This document shows, one piece after another, positions 6,562 through 15,671 of a stretch of DNA of 64,000 nucleotides. Below the pieces are notes generated by a model. That model saw only the letters and a list, made by a program, of their open reading frames with translations, ran no database searches and was not told where the DNA came from. The DNA is from Algoriphagus chordae (GTDB lineage: Bacteria > Bacteroidota > Bacteroidia > Cytophagales > Cyclobacteriaceae): NCBI RefSeq assembly GCF_003254055.1, contig NZ_QKZT01000012.1:91736-155735 (forward strand), read 5' to 3'. The translations under genes and the position numbers were made by a program. Position 1 is the stretch's first letter, and each line of letters starts with the position of its first letter.

Positions 6562-7254
6562 ATGCAATTCAATTTAAGTCGATTATTCTTCTTCTCAACG
6601 ATTCTGTTTCTTGGACTGGCTGTAGCCTCTTGCTCAGAGGAAAAAGCTGAAACTACCCAAACAGAAACCATCAGCGAAAAAGCTACAGAGACGAAATCTG
6701 ATCAGAAAATCATCCTATTTTTCGGCAATAGTTTGACTGCTGCCTATGGAATCGATCAGGAAGATGGTTTTGCTGGGCTGACGCAAAAGCGAATCGATAG
6801 TCTTGGTATGGATTACAAAGTAATTAACGGAGGGCTTTCTGGAGAAACTACCGCTGGCGGATTGAGCAGATTGGATTGGTTTCTGGAGGACAAACCGGAT
6901 GTTTTCGTCCTCGAGCTTGGTGGAAATGACGGACTTCGCGGAATCAAACTCACCGAAACAAAAAGCAACCTGCTGAAAATCATTGATAAAGTCAGATCAA
7001 AATTTCCTGACACTAAAATCATTTTGGCGGGTATGCAGATCCCCCCAAATATGGGACAGGAATATGCAGGTGAATTTACAGCCATGTATCCTGCTGTGGC
7101 AGAAGAAAAAGACGTATTACTAATTCCTTTTCTACTGGAAAATGTAGGCGGAATCCCAGAATTAAACCTCCCTGACGGTATACATCCTACCGAAGAAGGT
7201 CATCAGATCGTATTCAATACTATTTGGCCTTATATCAAAAGTACGATTGAATAA
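6562..7254 (+). CDS. tesA: TesA-like SGNH esterase, predicted lipoprotein
   Basis: This 230-aa protein begins with a lipoprotein signal (lipobox VASC, Cys24) and a charged linker, then an SGNH hydrolase domain. Block I is GNSL (Ser57; the usual GDSL Asp is Asn), block II includes GGLSGETT, block III is GGND and block V is DGIHPT (Asp205, His208). The fold is that of TesA acyl-CoA thioesterase/arylesterase/lysophospholipase. ATG at 6562 is preferred over an extension from 6508 because it places the signal at the N terminus. It is divergent from ybbA-ybbP, an order shared with E. coli. A terminator follows. Confidence 0.88.
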   Translation: MQFNLSRLFFFSTILFLGLAVASCSEEKAETTQTETISEKATETKSDQKIILFFGNSLTAAYGIDQEDGFAGLTQKRIDSLGMDYKVINGGLSGETTAGGLSRLDWFLEDKPDVFVLELGGNDGLRGIKLTETKSNLLKIIDKVRSKFPDTKIILAGMQIPPNMGQEYAGEFTAMYPAVAEEKDVLLIPFLLENVGGIPELNLPDGIHPTEEGHQIVFNTIWPYIKSTIE

Positions 7255-7333
7255 TTCAGCACTAGCCTGTGGATAGCAAAGTAAAAAACATCAGCTAAAG
7301 TGAGTAGACCTCAACTTTAACAACAAATAACAT

Positions 7334-7364
7334 AAAACTCAGTCATGCAGGCTGAGTTTTTTTT
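7334..7364 (+). terminator. Terminator after the TesA-like gene
   Basis: AAAACTCAG and CTGAGTTTT flank a 9-nt loop and run into eight T residues. It separates tesA from the lipoprotein array. Confidence 0.8.
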
Positions 7365-7419
7365 GGTCTAAAAAGTTTACCTATTATCTTAATAGCATCT
7401 CTATTTACCTTACAATCAC

Positions 7420-8610
7420 ATGAATACTATCTCTAAGACTTTCCTTTCCATTTCTCTAATCACAGTCATTTCTTGCTCTGAAAACAAAAAACAGGAAATC
7501 TCATCAGATGTAGAATACAGTCTGGAAATTATAGACTCCCTGGATTTGCAGATGCTGGGAGACCCTTTGATTACATCGGTGAGTGAATCAGGTGAATCAT
7601 TCCTGTTCTACGATTTTGCCTCGACAGACATTGTGCTGACAGACAGTGATGGCAACATCCAAAGTCAGTTCAATAAATCTGAGGACACTCCGGATTCCTA
7701 CGAGTTTATGGTGGAAGCGCCTGGCTTTGTAGACGAGGACAAAATCGCTGTTGTTGGAATGGCAGGGATTTTCCTTTACGATAAAGAAGGAAATATGATC
7801 AAAAAAATCGATCATCCTGAGACCCTTGGCGGAGGAGGTTTTATGGCTTTCCCCGGCAAGTCTGTAGAAACAGCCAAACTGAATGGACAAACTTACTTGG
7901 TAACTCGGTCTGTACGTACGAGAGACACCTACCCAGGAGAGCAGAAATATTACGATACCTATAAGCATTTGGAACTGGTGGATATAGCGCAGGAAAGCTC
8001 TATAGAAATCGTGCCTTTCGAGCAGAATAGTCGCTTTCTGGATGGGATGGGCTATTACGAAAGTGATTTTTGGCCAGCCGTGGAAACAAAAGACAACAAG
8101 CTTTATGTCAGTTTGGCAGGGGAGCCTACCCTCTACCGCTACAGCCTGAGCCCCGAAGGAGCGAGTTTAGACACGGTGATTCAGCTTACTATTCCTGGAT
8201 TTGCGGGCATAGAAGGCACACCTAGAGCAGAGTTTGCAGAAGGAACTGTGATGCTCAACGGGAGTACTTCCTCCATTCAAAACATACATATCCTAGGCGA
8301 TAAGCTTATTGTCAATTATTATGGAGGAATCTCTGCTGAAAACAATGCCGAACTATCGAAGCTTTATGCAGCCAACAAAATGGAAGAAGCAGATGAATTG
8401 TATTTCAAGTTGGATAGCCAAGTATCAAGAGGCGTATTGGTTTTTGACCTAAAAAGCATGGCTCTACTGGGAAATTTGCCACTTCCTAGCAATGCTAATC
8501 TAGAATCCTTTGCTTCCGGGGGCGGGTATTTATGGATGCAGAAAAATCGAAGTGATGAAGTAGAAGAGGATTTCTTGAGAGTTTATAAAGTGAAATTAAC
8601 TGAGAAATGA
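7420..8610 (+). CDS. Array lipoprotein 1 (DUF4221/beta-propeller-like)
   Basis: This 396-aa predicted lipoprotein (lipobox VISC, Cys20) is the first of six tandem paralogues. After the signal comes the family N-terminal signature YSLEIIDSLDLQMLGDP. Repeated short beta-rich segments with GxIxxxF-type strands follow, and the C-terminal signature is EEDFLRVYKVKLTEK. The layout resembles the Bacteroidota DUF4221/six-bladed-propeller lipoproteins, but that assignment is by eye. It is most like the second gene; the HPE(T/S)LGG and LDTVIQL-IPGF motifs occur only in these two. Its stop overlaps the next start (ATGA). No enzyme motif was seen. Confidence 0.8.
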   Translation: MNTISKTFLSISLITVISCSENKKQEISSDVEYSLEIIDSLDLQMLGDPLITSVSESGESFLFYDFASTDIVLTDSDGNIQSQFNKSEDTPDSYEFMVEAPGFVDEDKIAVVGMAGIFLYDKEGNMIKKIDHPETLGGGGFMAFPGKSVETAKLNGQTYLVTRSVRTRDTYPGEQKYYDTYKHLELVDIAQESSIEIVPFEQNSRFLDGMGYYESDFWPAVETKDNKLYVSLAGEPTLYRYSLSPEGASLDTVIQLTIPGFAGIEGTPRAEFAEGTVMLNGSTSSIQNIHILGDKLIVNYYGGISAENNAELSKLYAANKMEEADELYFKLDSQVSRGVLVFDLKSMALLGNLPLPSNANLESFASGGGYLWMQKNRSDEVEEDFLRVYKVKLTEK

Positions 8611-9800
8611 AATATAGATACTTCTTAACCCTATGGGCATTTGCCAGTTTTTTTTCATGCTCATCTTCCGATAAAGTTGAACAAGACATTGATACCACGC
8701 TGTCTTACGAATGGCAATTAGTAGATTCTCTGGACTTGGAAATTCTTGGAAACCCTATGCTTACAGATGTCAATTCAGAAGGGTCCAAGTTGATGTTTTT
8801 TGACTCCCCCAGCAAAGAAATCATTACAACTGATGACCAAGGAGAGATAATCCACGCTTTTTCCAAAGAAGAGGACACTCCAGATGCCTATGGCTTCAAA
8901 CTAGAATCCCCAGGATTTTATGGTGAAAATCAAATAACTGTCTATGGCATGAATGGCTTGTTTATTTATGATTTGGATGGGACTATGCAACATAAAATCT
9001 CTCATCCTGAGTCATTAGGTGGCGCAAGCTCGATGAACTTTATTGGGAAATCCACCGAAACAGTAAAGTTTGGAAACCAGGTATACCTTCTTCCAAAATC
9101 TGTCCGTCCACGCAATTCCTTCCCTGGGCAACAGGAATTCTATGACAGCTATCGAGCAGTGGAACTGGTGGATGTTCAAGCAGAATACATGACCGAAATG
9201 ATTCCATTCGAAACAGGAAGTCACTTTCTAAATGGCAAAGGTTATATCGAGAGCGATTACAGTGCTGCCTACGAAGCCAAAGATGGAAAACTTTATTTTG
9301 TACACGGCGGAGATCCACAACTCTATGTGTACACTCTCTCTCCAGAGGAAGCAAAGCTTGATACTGTGATTCAGTTGGACATCCCCGGATTTATAATACC
9401 GGAAGGAAAAGATCGAGCCGAATTCCAGGAAGGACATGTAGAAATTAGAGGTGGCTCTGCGTCAATTAGAAATATTCACATCTTGGACAATCTGCTTTTA
9501 CTGAATTATTATTCTGGCAGGGATCCTCAACAATCTAAAGAAGCCGAAGCTTTATGGCTAGCGGGCAAAGAAGATGAGGCAAGAGCTCTTTATCAAAAAA
9601 TTGAGGAAGAGACCCCGAAAGGCAATTTAATCTATAACTTGACTGACCTAAGTTATTTGGGAAACGTCTCAGTTCCCGACAAAACCGGAGGAAGAACCTA
9701 TGCCAGTGGAGGTGGATATGCATGGTTTCAAAAACTTCCCGATCCTGATGTAGAGGAAGATTTTTTAAGAATATATAAAATGAAACTAGCCTCAAAATGA
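8607..9800 (+). CDS. Array lipoprotein 2 (DUF4221/beta-propeller-like)
   Basis: This 397-aa paralogue has a lipobox ending in FFSC (Cys18). It starts YEWQLVDSLDLEILGNP and ends EEDFLRIYKMKLASK. It shares many blocks with lipoprotein 1 (EEDTPDAYGF, HPESLGG, SIRNIHIL, ASGGGY), and the two are the closest pair in the array. It overlaps both neighbours by 4 bp, so translation is probably coupled. It should sit in the outer membrane as a lipoprotein; function is unknown. Confidence 0.8.
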   Translation: MKYRYFLTLWAFASFFSCSSSDKVEQDIDTTLSYEWQLVDSLDLEILGNPMLTDVNSEGSKLMFFDSPSKEIITTDDQGEIIHAFSKEEDTPDAYGFKLESPGFYGENQITVYGMNGLFIYDLDGTMQHKISHPESLGGASSMNFIGKSTETVKFGNQVYLLPKSVRPRNSFPGQQEFYDSYRAVELVDVQAEYMTEMIPFETGSHFLNGKGYIESDYSAAYEAKDGKLYFVHGGDPQLYVYTLSPEEAKLDTVIQLDIPGFIIPEGKDRAEFQEGHVEIRGGSASIRNIHILDNLLLLNYYSGRDPQQSKEAEALWLAGKEDEARALYQKIEEETPKGNLIYNLTDLSYLGNVSVPDKTGGRTYASGGGYAWFQKLPDPDVEEDFLRIYKMKLASK

Positions 9801-10939
9801 AATTCAGATACATTTTAACCACCCTACTAAGCTCCTATTTCTTTTCCTGCGCTTCACCCAATAAAACGGAGGAGCTATCCACTCCTCAGGCTTCCAATGA
9901 ATGGGAATTGCAAATCGTAGATTCTATTCAGGTAGATTATTTGGGTACGGTGGATGGAGCGGATTTCAAAAATAATGTTGGGGTTATATTCAACTTCAAA
10001 GAAAACAAACTGATCAAATTTGATGACTCAGGAAAAATTCTTAACGAACAATCCTATCCCAAGGAAGGACCGGGAAAAGTTCAGTATCCAACCCAAATCA
10101 AGATCCTTCAAGAAGGAGATATTTTGGCTGCAAGTTTCATGGGATGGCTCTATGAAATTAACTCTGACCTAAGCTTCAAAAAAGAGATTAAACTTGAATT
10201 CCCCACCGAAGCCAAAGATGGAGGAGGATTATTGAAAAACTTAGACGTTTGGAATGGGAAAATCATTTCTTATTACCCTGGCCGTGATGGAGCCAACCCA
10301 TATGATCCACATTTTTTTAGAGACCATTTCTTACTTGAAAAAATCGACGCAGAATCTGAGACCTCCGAGCCGATCATCAGGATACCAAAATCCTCCCGTT
10401 ATTCCACAGATAAATATTACGAACGTCCATTTCTCAATTTTGTGATTTTGGAAAACCACCTCTATCTAGCTTTAGACAATGAGCCATTGGTTCATGTGTA
10501 TGATCTTTCTCAAAACAATGAATATTTACATACATATAACTTTGAGCCAACAAAATTTCTAGATAATGGTGAGCACTCCAAACCCTATGAATACATTTCT
10601 TTTAGTAAAATGAGAGATGCTAATATCCAACAATTTTTTCCTACCAAACAGGGGATTTTTGTGCTCTATACAGAAGGTATTTCTGAAGAAATCTACCAAC
10701 AATATGAATTAAAAGAGCCTAAAAACTTTCCTCTTCACAAGGACCATCAAAGACAGATTATAAAAATTATAAATGCTGACTCCACACTTTCCAATGAAAT
10801 CAATCTCTCCTACAGAATTGGAAGAATCCTAAACATAGAATCTCTTGACAAACCCTTTTACGCTTTGAGAGATGATGACTACATCGGTGAGGAGCAGGAT
10901 TATTTGACTTTTTATAAACTTCGATTAGTTCAAAAATGA
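9797..10939 (+). CDS. Array lipoprotein 3 (DUF4221/beta-propeller-like)
   Basis: This 380-aa lipoprotein (Cys18 in FFSCAS) belongs to a second subgroup with genes 4 and 5. It has NEWELQIVDSIQVDYLGT near the N terminus, SYPKEGPGKV, YYPGRDGANPY and the C-terminal signature GEEQDYLTFYKLRLVQK. The GEGPG-type turn also occurs in six-bladed propeller lipoproteins of Bacteroidota. It is preceded and followed by ATGA overlaps. No catalytic residues stand out; ligand sensing or glycan binding at the surface is only a possibility. Confidence 0.8.
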   Translation: MKFRYILTTLLSSYFFSCASPNKTEELSTPQASNEWELQIVDSIQVDYLGTVDGADFKNNVGVIFNFKENKLIKFDDSGKILNEQSYPKEGPGKVQYPTQIKILQEGDILAASFMGWLYEINSDLSFKKEIKLEFPTEAKDGGGLLKNLDVWNGKIISYYPGRDGANPYDPHFFRDHFLLEKIDAESETSEPIIRIPKSSRYSTDKYYERPFLNFVILENHLYLALDNEPLVHVYDLSQNNEYLHTYNFEPTKFLDNGEHSKPYEYISFSKMRDANIQQFFPTKQGIFVLYTEGISEEIYQQYELKEPKNFPLHKDHQRQIIKIINADSTLSNEINLSYRIGRILNIESLDKPFYALRDDDYIGEEQDYLTFYKLRLVQK

Positions 10940-12072
10940 AATATATACTTTTACTAGCGCTTGCTGCAATTACATTATACTCTGCCTGCTCAGCACCGAA
11001 AAGTAACCCGGAGAACCAATCCATAAACTCCAATGAATGGGAGCTTCAGATCGTAGACTCTATTCAGGTGGACTATCTAGCAGATATTCGAGAAGGCATT
11101 TTTAACGATGGAGTAGGAATCATCAAGGACATCATGAGCACAACCTTGGTGAAGTTTGATTCGACTGGTAATATTTTAGCTAAAAAAACTTATCCTAAAG
11201 AAGGCCCAGGAACAGTGATGTGGTTATCAACTTTACATCGACACAATGAGGTTATTTATGGATCCTCTTCATTCAACAATATATATAAATTTGATTCTGA
11301 CCTCAATTCGATAGGAAGTCTTGAGATGCCATTTCCCGGTGAAGCAAGAGGTGGAGCATATAATAGAAGAAATATAGTAGTATGGAATAATAAAATACTC
11401 TTGTGGTACCCGGGACGTGACGGGATCAGCCCATACATTGACCATTTCTACCGAGATTATCCCCTATTAGAATTGTATGACCTCAAAACCAATACTTCAA
11501 AAGCTGTAGTCCGTACTCCTCCTACATCCAAATACAATACAGATGACTTTTTTAACCGCCCGTATTTAAATTTTGTCATTGAAAATGACAGTCTGTACCT
11601 GACTTTCACCAATGAGCCCCAGGTACATATATACGCGATGGGAGATAGCATTCAGTGGATCCGAAGTATGGATTTCATACCAGAGGATTTTAAGCTTATC
11701 CCAGGCCAAAAATCACCAGTTACTTATTCACAATCCATGCAAATGAATGAGGCGAGAATATATGGGATTTACTCAGACCCAAACCATATTATGATAACCT
11801 ACAATGGAGGGATCGATGGTAACACATTTGTTAATAATGAATTAAAGGAGAAAGAAAATTTCTATCGTTATCCAGAATTCAGGAAAGACTACCTCAAAAT
11901 ATATCAGTATGGGTTCGGCTGGTCAAATGAAATGATTATCCCTTCAAAAGTGAAGTTAATACTCAATATAGAATCAGTAGACAAACCTTTCTACGCCCTC
12001 CGAAACGATGAATACATCGGCGAAGAACAAGATTATCTTACTTTTTATAAACTACAATTGGTACAAAAATGA
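10936..12072 (+). CDS. Array lipoprotein 4 (DUF4221/beta-propeller-like)
   Basis: This 378-aa member of the gene 3-5 subgroup has the signal MKYILLLALAAITLYSAC with Cys18. Right after it come NEWELQIVDSIQVDYLAD, TYPKEGPGTV and WYPGRDGISPY, and it ends in GEEQDYLTFYKLQLVQK. The last 20 residues are almost identical to those of genes 3 and 5, while the centres differ more. That pattern fits recent duplication or gene conversion at the 3' ends. It overlaps neighbours by 4 bp on both sides. Confidence 0.8.
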   Translation: MKYILLLALAAITLYSACSAPKSNPENQSINSNEWELQIVDSIQVDYLADIREGIFNDGVGIIKDIMSTTLVKFDSTGNILAKKTYPKEGPGTVMWLSTLHRHNEVIYGSSSFNNIYKFDSDLNSIGSLEMPFPGEARGGAYNRRNIVVWNNKILLWYPGRDGISPYIDHFYRDYPLLELYDLKTNTSKAVVRTPPTSKYNTDDFFNRPYLNFVIENDSLYLTFTNEPQVHIYAMGDSIQWIRSMDFIPEDFKLIPGQKSPVTYSQSMQMNEARIYGIYSDPNHIMITYNGGIDGNTFVNNELKEKENFYRYPEFRKDYLKIYQYGFGWSNEMIIPSKVKLILNIESVDKPFYALRNDEYIGEEQDYLTFYKLQLVQK

Positions 12073-13208
12073 AAAAGAACTATCTACTATTTTCATGCTC
12101 AATCCTGCTAGCTTTTTCCTGCTCTGCACCGAAAAACAACGAGGAAAATCAATCCTTAAACTCCATCGTATGGGAACTTCAGATTCTAGACTCTATTCAG
12201 GTGGATTATTTGGGAAATATATCCACTGGAGATTTTAGTGAAGGAATAGGCTTGATCTATGACTACACTGCCAATACCATAGTCAAAATCGATTATGACG
12301 GGAAAGTGCTCACTACCCAAACTTTCCCTAAAGACGGCCCAAACTCAATTTCTTTTATTTCCACTATCAAAATTGATCCCGAAGGCAATCCTTTAATCAG
12401 TAACCACCATGGTCCTTTTTACAAATTAAACGGGGATCTTACGATTCAAAGAGAAATCGAAATGCCTTTCACATCCCCACCGATGGGAGGGTTGATGGAT
12501 GATAAATCATTGGAATTCTGGCAGGAAAATATACTTCTCTACTATACAGGAAGAGATGATGTGGGACCTTTTACTGAAAATTATTTAAAAGAATATTTTT
12601 TACTCGAAAAGCTAAACCCTACTACAGGAGAAAGCAGCCCATTAATCAGAACGCCCGAAACTTCAAAATTCAGTACTGGCAAGTTTTATGAAAGACCATC
12701 AATTTCATTTACCATATCTGAAAATGATCTATTGCTCTACTTCAACAACGAACCCAAAATCCACAGATTTAACCTGCTTGATTCGGGGAGCTTTATAGAA
12801 ACCATAGATCTTAAGCCCACGAAATTTATCGAAGCTCCTGAATTGAAGGACAAATACGAAAACTACAACTACGAAAAACTGGTGGAAGGCAATGTTTTTG
12901 GGGTTTTTGCAGAGGAGAATCAATTTGTAGTGCACTATTCCGAAGGAATCTCAGAAGAGATTTATAGCACCCAAGAATTTGACTTCCCTAAGGACTTTCC
13001 AAAATTGATTGACCTAAACCAATCTTATCTCAAAGTTTATAACTCAGAAAAAGGATGGTCAAACGAGATTCCAATTCCTAAAAAAGTTTATAAGATCTTT
13101 GCAATGGAAGGTCTTAACCAGCCCTTTTTCGCGCTTAGAAATGATGAATACTTGGGCGAAGAGCAGGATTACTTGACTTTTTATAAACTACAATTGGTAC
13201 AGAAATGA
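12069..13208 (+). CDS. Array lipoprotein 5 (DUF4221/beta-propeller-like)
   Basis: This 379-aa member of the 3-5 subgroup has a lipobox ending FSCSAP (Cys18). It keeps VWELQILDSIQVDYLGN, TFPKDGPNSI, YYTGRDDVGPF and the C-terminal GEEQDYLTFYKLQLVQK. The glycine of the GPG turn seen in genes 3 and 4 is replaced by Asn, and WYPGRDG is altered, so it has drifted at the family's conserved turns. It is joined to both neighbours by ATGA overlaps. Confidence 0.8.
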   Translation: MKKNYLLFSCSILLAFSCSAPKNNEENQSLNSIVWELQILDSIQVDYLGNISTGDFSEGIGLIYDYTANTIVKIDYDGKVLTTQTFPKDGPNSISFISTIKIDPEGNPLISNHHGPFYKLNGDLTIQREIEMPFTSPPMGGLMDDKSLEFWQENILLYYTGRDDVGPFTENYLKEYFLLEKLNPTTGESSPLIRTPETSKFSTGKFYERPSISFTISENDLLLYFNNEPKIHRFNLLDSGSFIETIDLKPTKFIEAPELKDKYENYNYEKLVEGNVFGVFAEENQFVVHYSEGISEEIYSTQEFDFPKDFPKLIDLNQSYLKVYNSEKGWSNEIPIPKKVYKIFAMEGLNQPFFALRNDEYLGEEQDYLTFYKLQLVQK

Positions 13209-14380
13209 AAAACCTCTACTACTTATACCTCCTCCCTTTTACACTCAGCATTTTTGCCTGCTCAGGCGAAAAAGAACAAACAGCATCATCCACTCCACTT
13301 TCAGAACAAGCGCTAGAATTTGAAATATATGATTCCCTAATAGTGGATTATCTAGGAAATCTCACGCTGATGGACATTAGTCCAGATGGGAAATCCAATT
13401 TGCTAATAGACGAAAACACGGACTCTATTATAGTAGCAAATGATAAGGGAGAACAGCTTTATCAGTACAAACTGAGGGGTGAAGGCCCGAACCAATATCA
13501 GGCGAATCGATACGGAAAAAGCAAGTTTCTAACCAATAATGAGTTTCTAATCCCTACTACTGGTGGCGTCTATAAGTATGATTTGGAAGGCAAATTGCAG
13601 AAAAAATACGAACCTGATTTTTCTGCTATGGCACAAATCATTATTGGTGGTGCCGATAATTTATTTATCAAAGGTGATCAACTTTACCTTAATCTACCTG
13701 GACGTGGCAGAGATGAATTTGGCAGTCAGGGAATTGATTATCAAAAAAAATCCAAGCATATAGAGATTCTAGACCTGCAGTCTGAGACCTATACGGCGGC
13801 TGTTCCATTTCCTGCCAGTTCCAAGTTTAGTAGTGAAGAAAATGCCTATAAATTCTTTTCTTTCTATCCCGCGATTTCTCTCGGAAAGGATAGTCTATAT
13901 ATAGCTTATAGACATGAACCTAAGATTTTTGCGTATCCACTCTCAGACCTGAATTCTTTAGGTTCTACCAAGTTCATTCCCTTCCCCGCTTTTGTTGAAA
14001 ATGAGCCTAAAGGCAAGGAGGTCAATAATAACATAGTAATAAGTGAACTCTATGCTGGCACGATCAATAAAATCATTGCGATGGAAGATGGCCTGTTTAT
14101 AGTGGATTATCTTGCTGGATTGACGAGTGAGGAGTATGAGGAAGCAGTGGCCAAAGCTGATGGAGATATGGACAAACAATGGGAGGTATTGGGAGAAAGT
14201 AACCAAGGAGGCATGGTCATTTTCAACGGCACAGAAATCAGTTCTCCCATCCAAAAACCTGAAATCCTGGGCAACTTAAACAAATACATCTCTAAGGATG
14301 AAATCTGGTTTTCACTTAATTTCTCTGAAGCCGAAAATGACTATTCGGTGATTTACAAGACACGATTAATCTCCAAATGA
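13205..14380 (+). CDS. Array lipoprotein 6 (most divergent paralogue)
   Basis: This 391-aa last member has the signal MKNLYYLYLLPFTLSIFAC (Cys19). It keeps LEFEIYDSLIVDYLGNLT near the N terminus and a RGEGPNQYQ turn, but its C-terminal end (NDYSVIYKTRLISK) differs from the others. It also shares features of genes 1-2, such as a YLAGLTSEEYEEAVAKADGD helical insert near residue 300. It ends the array, and a terminator follows 10 bp downstream. Confidence 0.8.
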   Translation: MKNLYYLYLLPFTLSIFACSGEKEQTASSTPLSEQALEFEIYDSLIVDYLGNLTLMDISPDGKSNLLIDENTDSIIVANDKGEQLYQYKLRGEGPNQYQANRYGKSKFLTNNEFLIPTTGGVYKYDLEGKLQKKYEPDFSAMAQIIIGGADNLFIKGDQLYLNLPGRGRDEFGSQGIDYQKKSKHIEILDLQSETYTAAVPFPASSKFSSEENAYKFFSFYPAISLGKDSLYIAYRHEPKIFAYPLSDLNSLGSTKFIPFPAFVENEPKGKEVNNNIVISELYAGTINKIIAMEDGLFIVDYLAGLTSEEYEEAVAKADGDMDKQWEVLGESNQGGMVIFNGTEISSPIQKPEILGNLNKYISKDEIWFSLNFSEAENDYSVIYKTRLISK

Positions 14381-14389
14381 GCCAAAAAA

Positions 14390-14419
14390 AATACCGATTG
14401 ATAATTTTCAATCGGTATT
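14390..14419. terminator. Bidirectional terminator between array and barrel gene
   Basis: AATACCGATTG and CAATCGGTATT form an 11-bp stem around an 8-nt loop, with T-rich sequence on both strands. It serves the lipoprotein array on plus and the beta-barrel gene on minus. Confidence 0.85.
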
Positions 14420-14439
14420 TTTGTTCCGGTTTCAAGCGA

Positions 14440-15030
14440 CTAGAAAAGTTTAAATCCTACCGATAATATCCACTGATTTACTCGATGATCAGTCTCGAAC
14501 CCTCCTATCTTACCAGATATATTCCCTAGAGAACTTTCATATTTGGCATCTACGATCAGATTCCCGATATCCAAGCCCAAACCAGCCTGATAGCCTATAG
14601 TCGTCTTTTTGTAATCCACATCTTGCACCGTATCTACAGCATCTTTCAGCTTTGAATCGATGTTAACACTAGCGATAGGGCCAGCTTGAATTCTAAGGAG
14701 CTTAAAGAATTTTAACCCAACCATCACAGGGATATCAAGTCTATTGAAGTTGGATTTATATTCCTTATCGCCAGAGACACCATCATTGAAGGAGAACTCC
14801 CCTTTAGTCTGGGCATACAGGAGCTCAGGCTGAAGATAAAGGGGACCCAAGCCTACTCTGGCAAACAAGCCCACATGGTATCCGAATTTGGCATCACCAG
14901 ACTTGAAGTCCTCAGATTTTAGATCAAGTTTAGTTTGGCTGAGCCCTACTTTAGGGCCGAAAGAAAAGCCCTGAGAATAGCCTGTCAGCGCAAATGCCAA
15001 CAAAGCCAGAGAAAGAATTAATTTTTTCAT
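14440..15030 (-). CDS. Outer-membrane beta-barrel protein (PorT-like family)
   Basis: This 196-aa protein has a signal peptide (MKKLILSLALLAFALTGYSQ). Alternating hydrophobic strands follow, starting FSFGPKVGLSQTKLDL, as in the Bacteroidota small eight-stranded barrel family (OMP_b-brl_2). The C terminus ends in an aromatic residue (SVGFKLF), the usual barrel insertion signal. It is monocistronic, sharing a terminator with the lipoprotein array. Function is unknown; family members range from secretion-associated barrels to structural outer-membrane proteins. Confidence 0.8.
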   Translation of the reverse strand: MKKLILSLALLAFALTGYSQGFSFGPKVGLSQTKLDLKSEDFKSGDAKFGYHVGLFARVGLGPLYLQPELLYAQTKGEFSFNDGVSGDKEYKSNFNRLDIPVMVGLKFFKLLRIQAGPIASVNIDSKLKDAVDTVQDVDYKKTTIGYQAGLGLDIGNLIVDAKYESSLGNISGKIGGFETDHRVNQWILSVGFKLF

Positions 15031-15126
15031 GATATAGTATTTATTGGTTTAGTAAGCTTAGTAACGATGGATTTTAAGAAAAATTAGCAATTCCCTTGCC
15101 AAGAAGGAAGATTAGATGGAAGGATT

Positions 15127-15505
15127 GATGTGAAAAGTGATCAGTGATCAGAGTTCAGTCCCAGTCTCAGTCTCAGTAATCAGCACGCGATCTGCTGGCC
15201 TTTCCTATATAGATGGGGTGAACGCTGAGGTCTAAGTGGACTAAATCCAGCTTCAGGAGAAGTAGGAAAACATGATATAGGTAAGTAGTTGGATATGGAA
15301 AGTAATCAGTGATCAGGGTTCAGTCCCAGTGATCAGTCTCAGTAATCAGCATGCATTCCGCTGGTCTTTTCTATATAGATGGGGAGAACGCTGAGGTCTA
15401 AGTGGACTAAATCCAGCTTCAGGAGGAGCAGGATAACATGATATAGGTAAGTAGTTGGATGTGAAAAGTGATCAATGATCAGGGTTCAGTCCCAGTGATC
15501 AGTCG
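15127..15505. repeat. 166-bp tandem repeat, two copies plus a partial third
   Basis: Units start at about 15127, 15293 and 15459. Each begins with a low-complexity tract built from GTGATCAG/TCTCAG words. It continues through TATATAGATGGGG, AACGCTGAGGTCTAAGTGG and CTAAATCCAGCTTCAGGAG, and ends GTAAGTAGTTGGAT. The third copy stops after about 47 bp. The units are close to identical, so the duplication is recent. No coding frame was seen. Confidence 0.85.
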
Positions 15506-15618
15506 ACAAACTCCAGTACTAAATGAACATTCGACTAAATTAGAAAAAGTCAGTATTGCAGCCTCCGCCTGACCTACCTAGACTCTGTGGTTAGAAATGG
15601 GAAGGTGGTGAAAAATTA
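15506..15618. other. Intergenic sequence, no recognised feature
   Basis: Between the tandem repeat and the transporter terminator nothing coding or structured was recognised. Confidence 0.4.
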
Positions 15619-15620
15619 AA

Positions 15621-15646
15621 AAAAGGAAGCCCGAAGACTTCCTTTT
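15621..15646 (-). terminator. Terminator of the sodium-dependent transporter gene
   Basis: AAAAGGAAG and CTTCCTTTT flank an 8-nt loop. On the minus strand the stem runs into a T-rich tract. Confidence 0.8.
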
Positions 15647-15671
15647 CAACCATATAAGCAAATGCCTCTTA

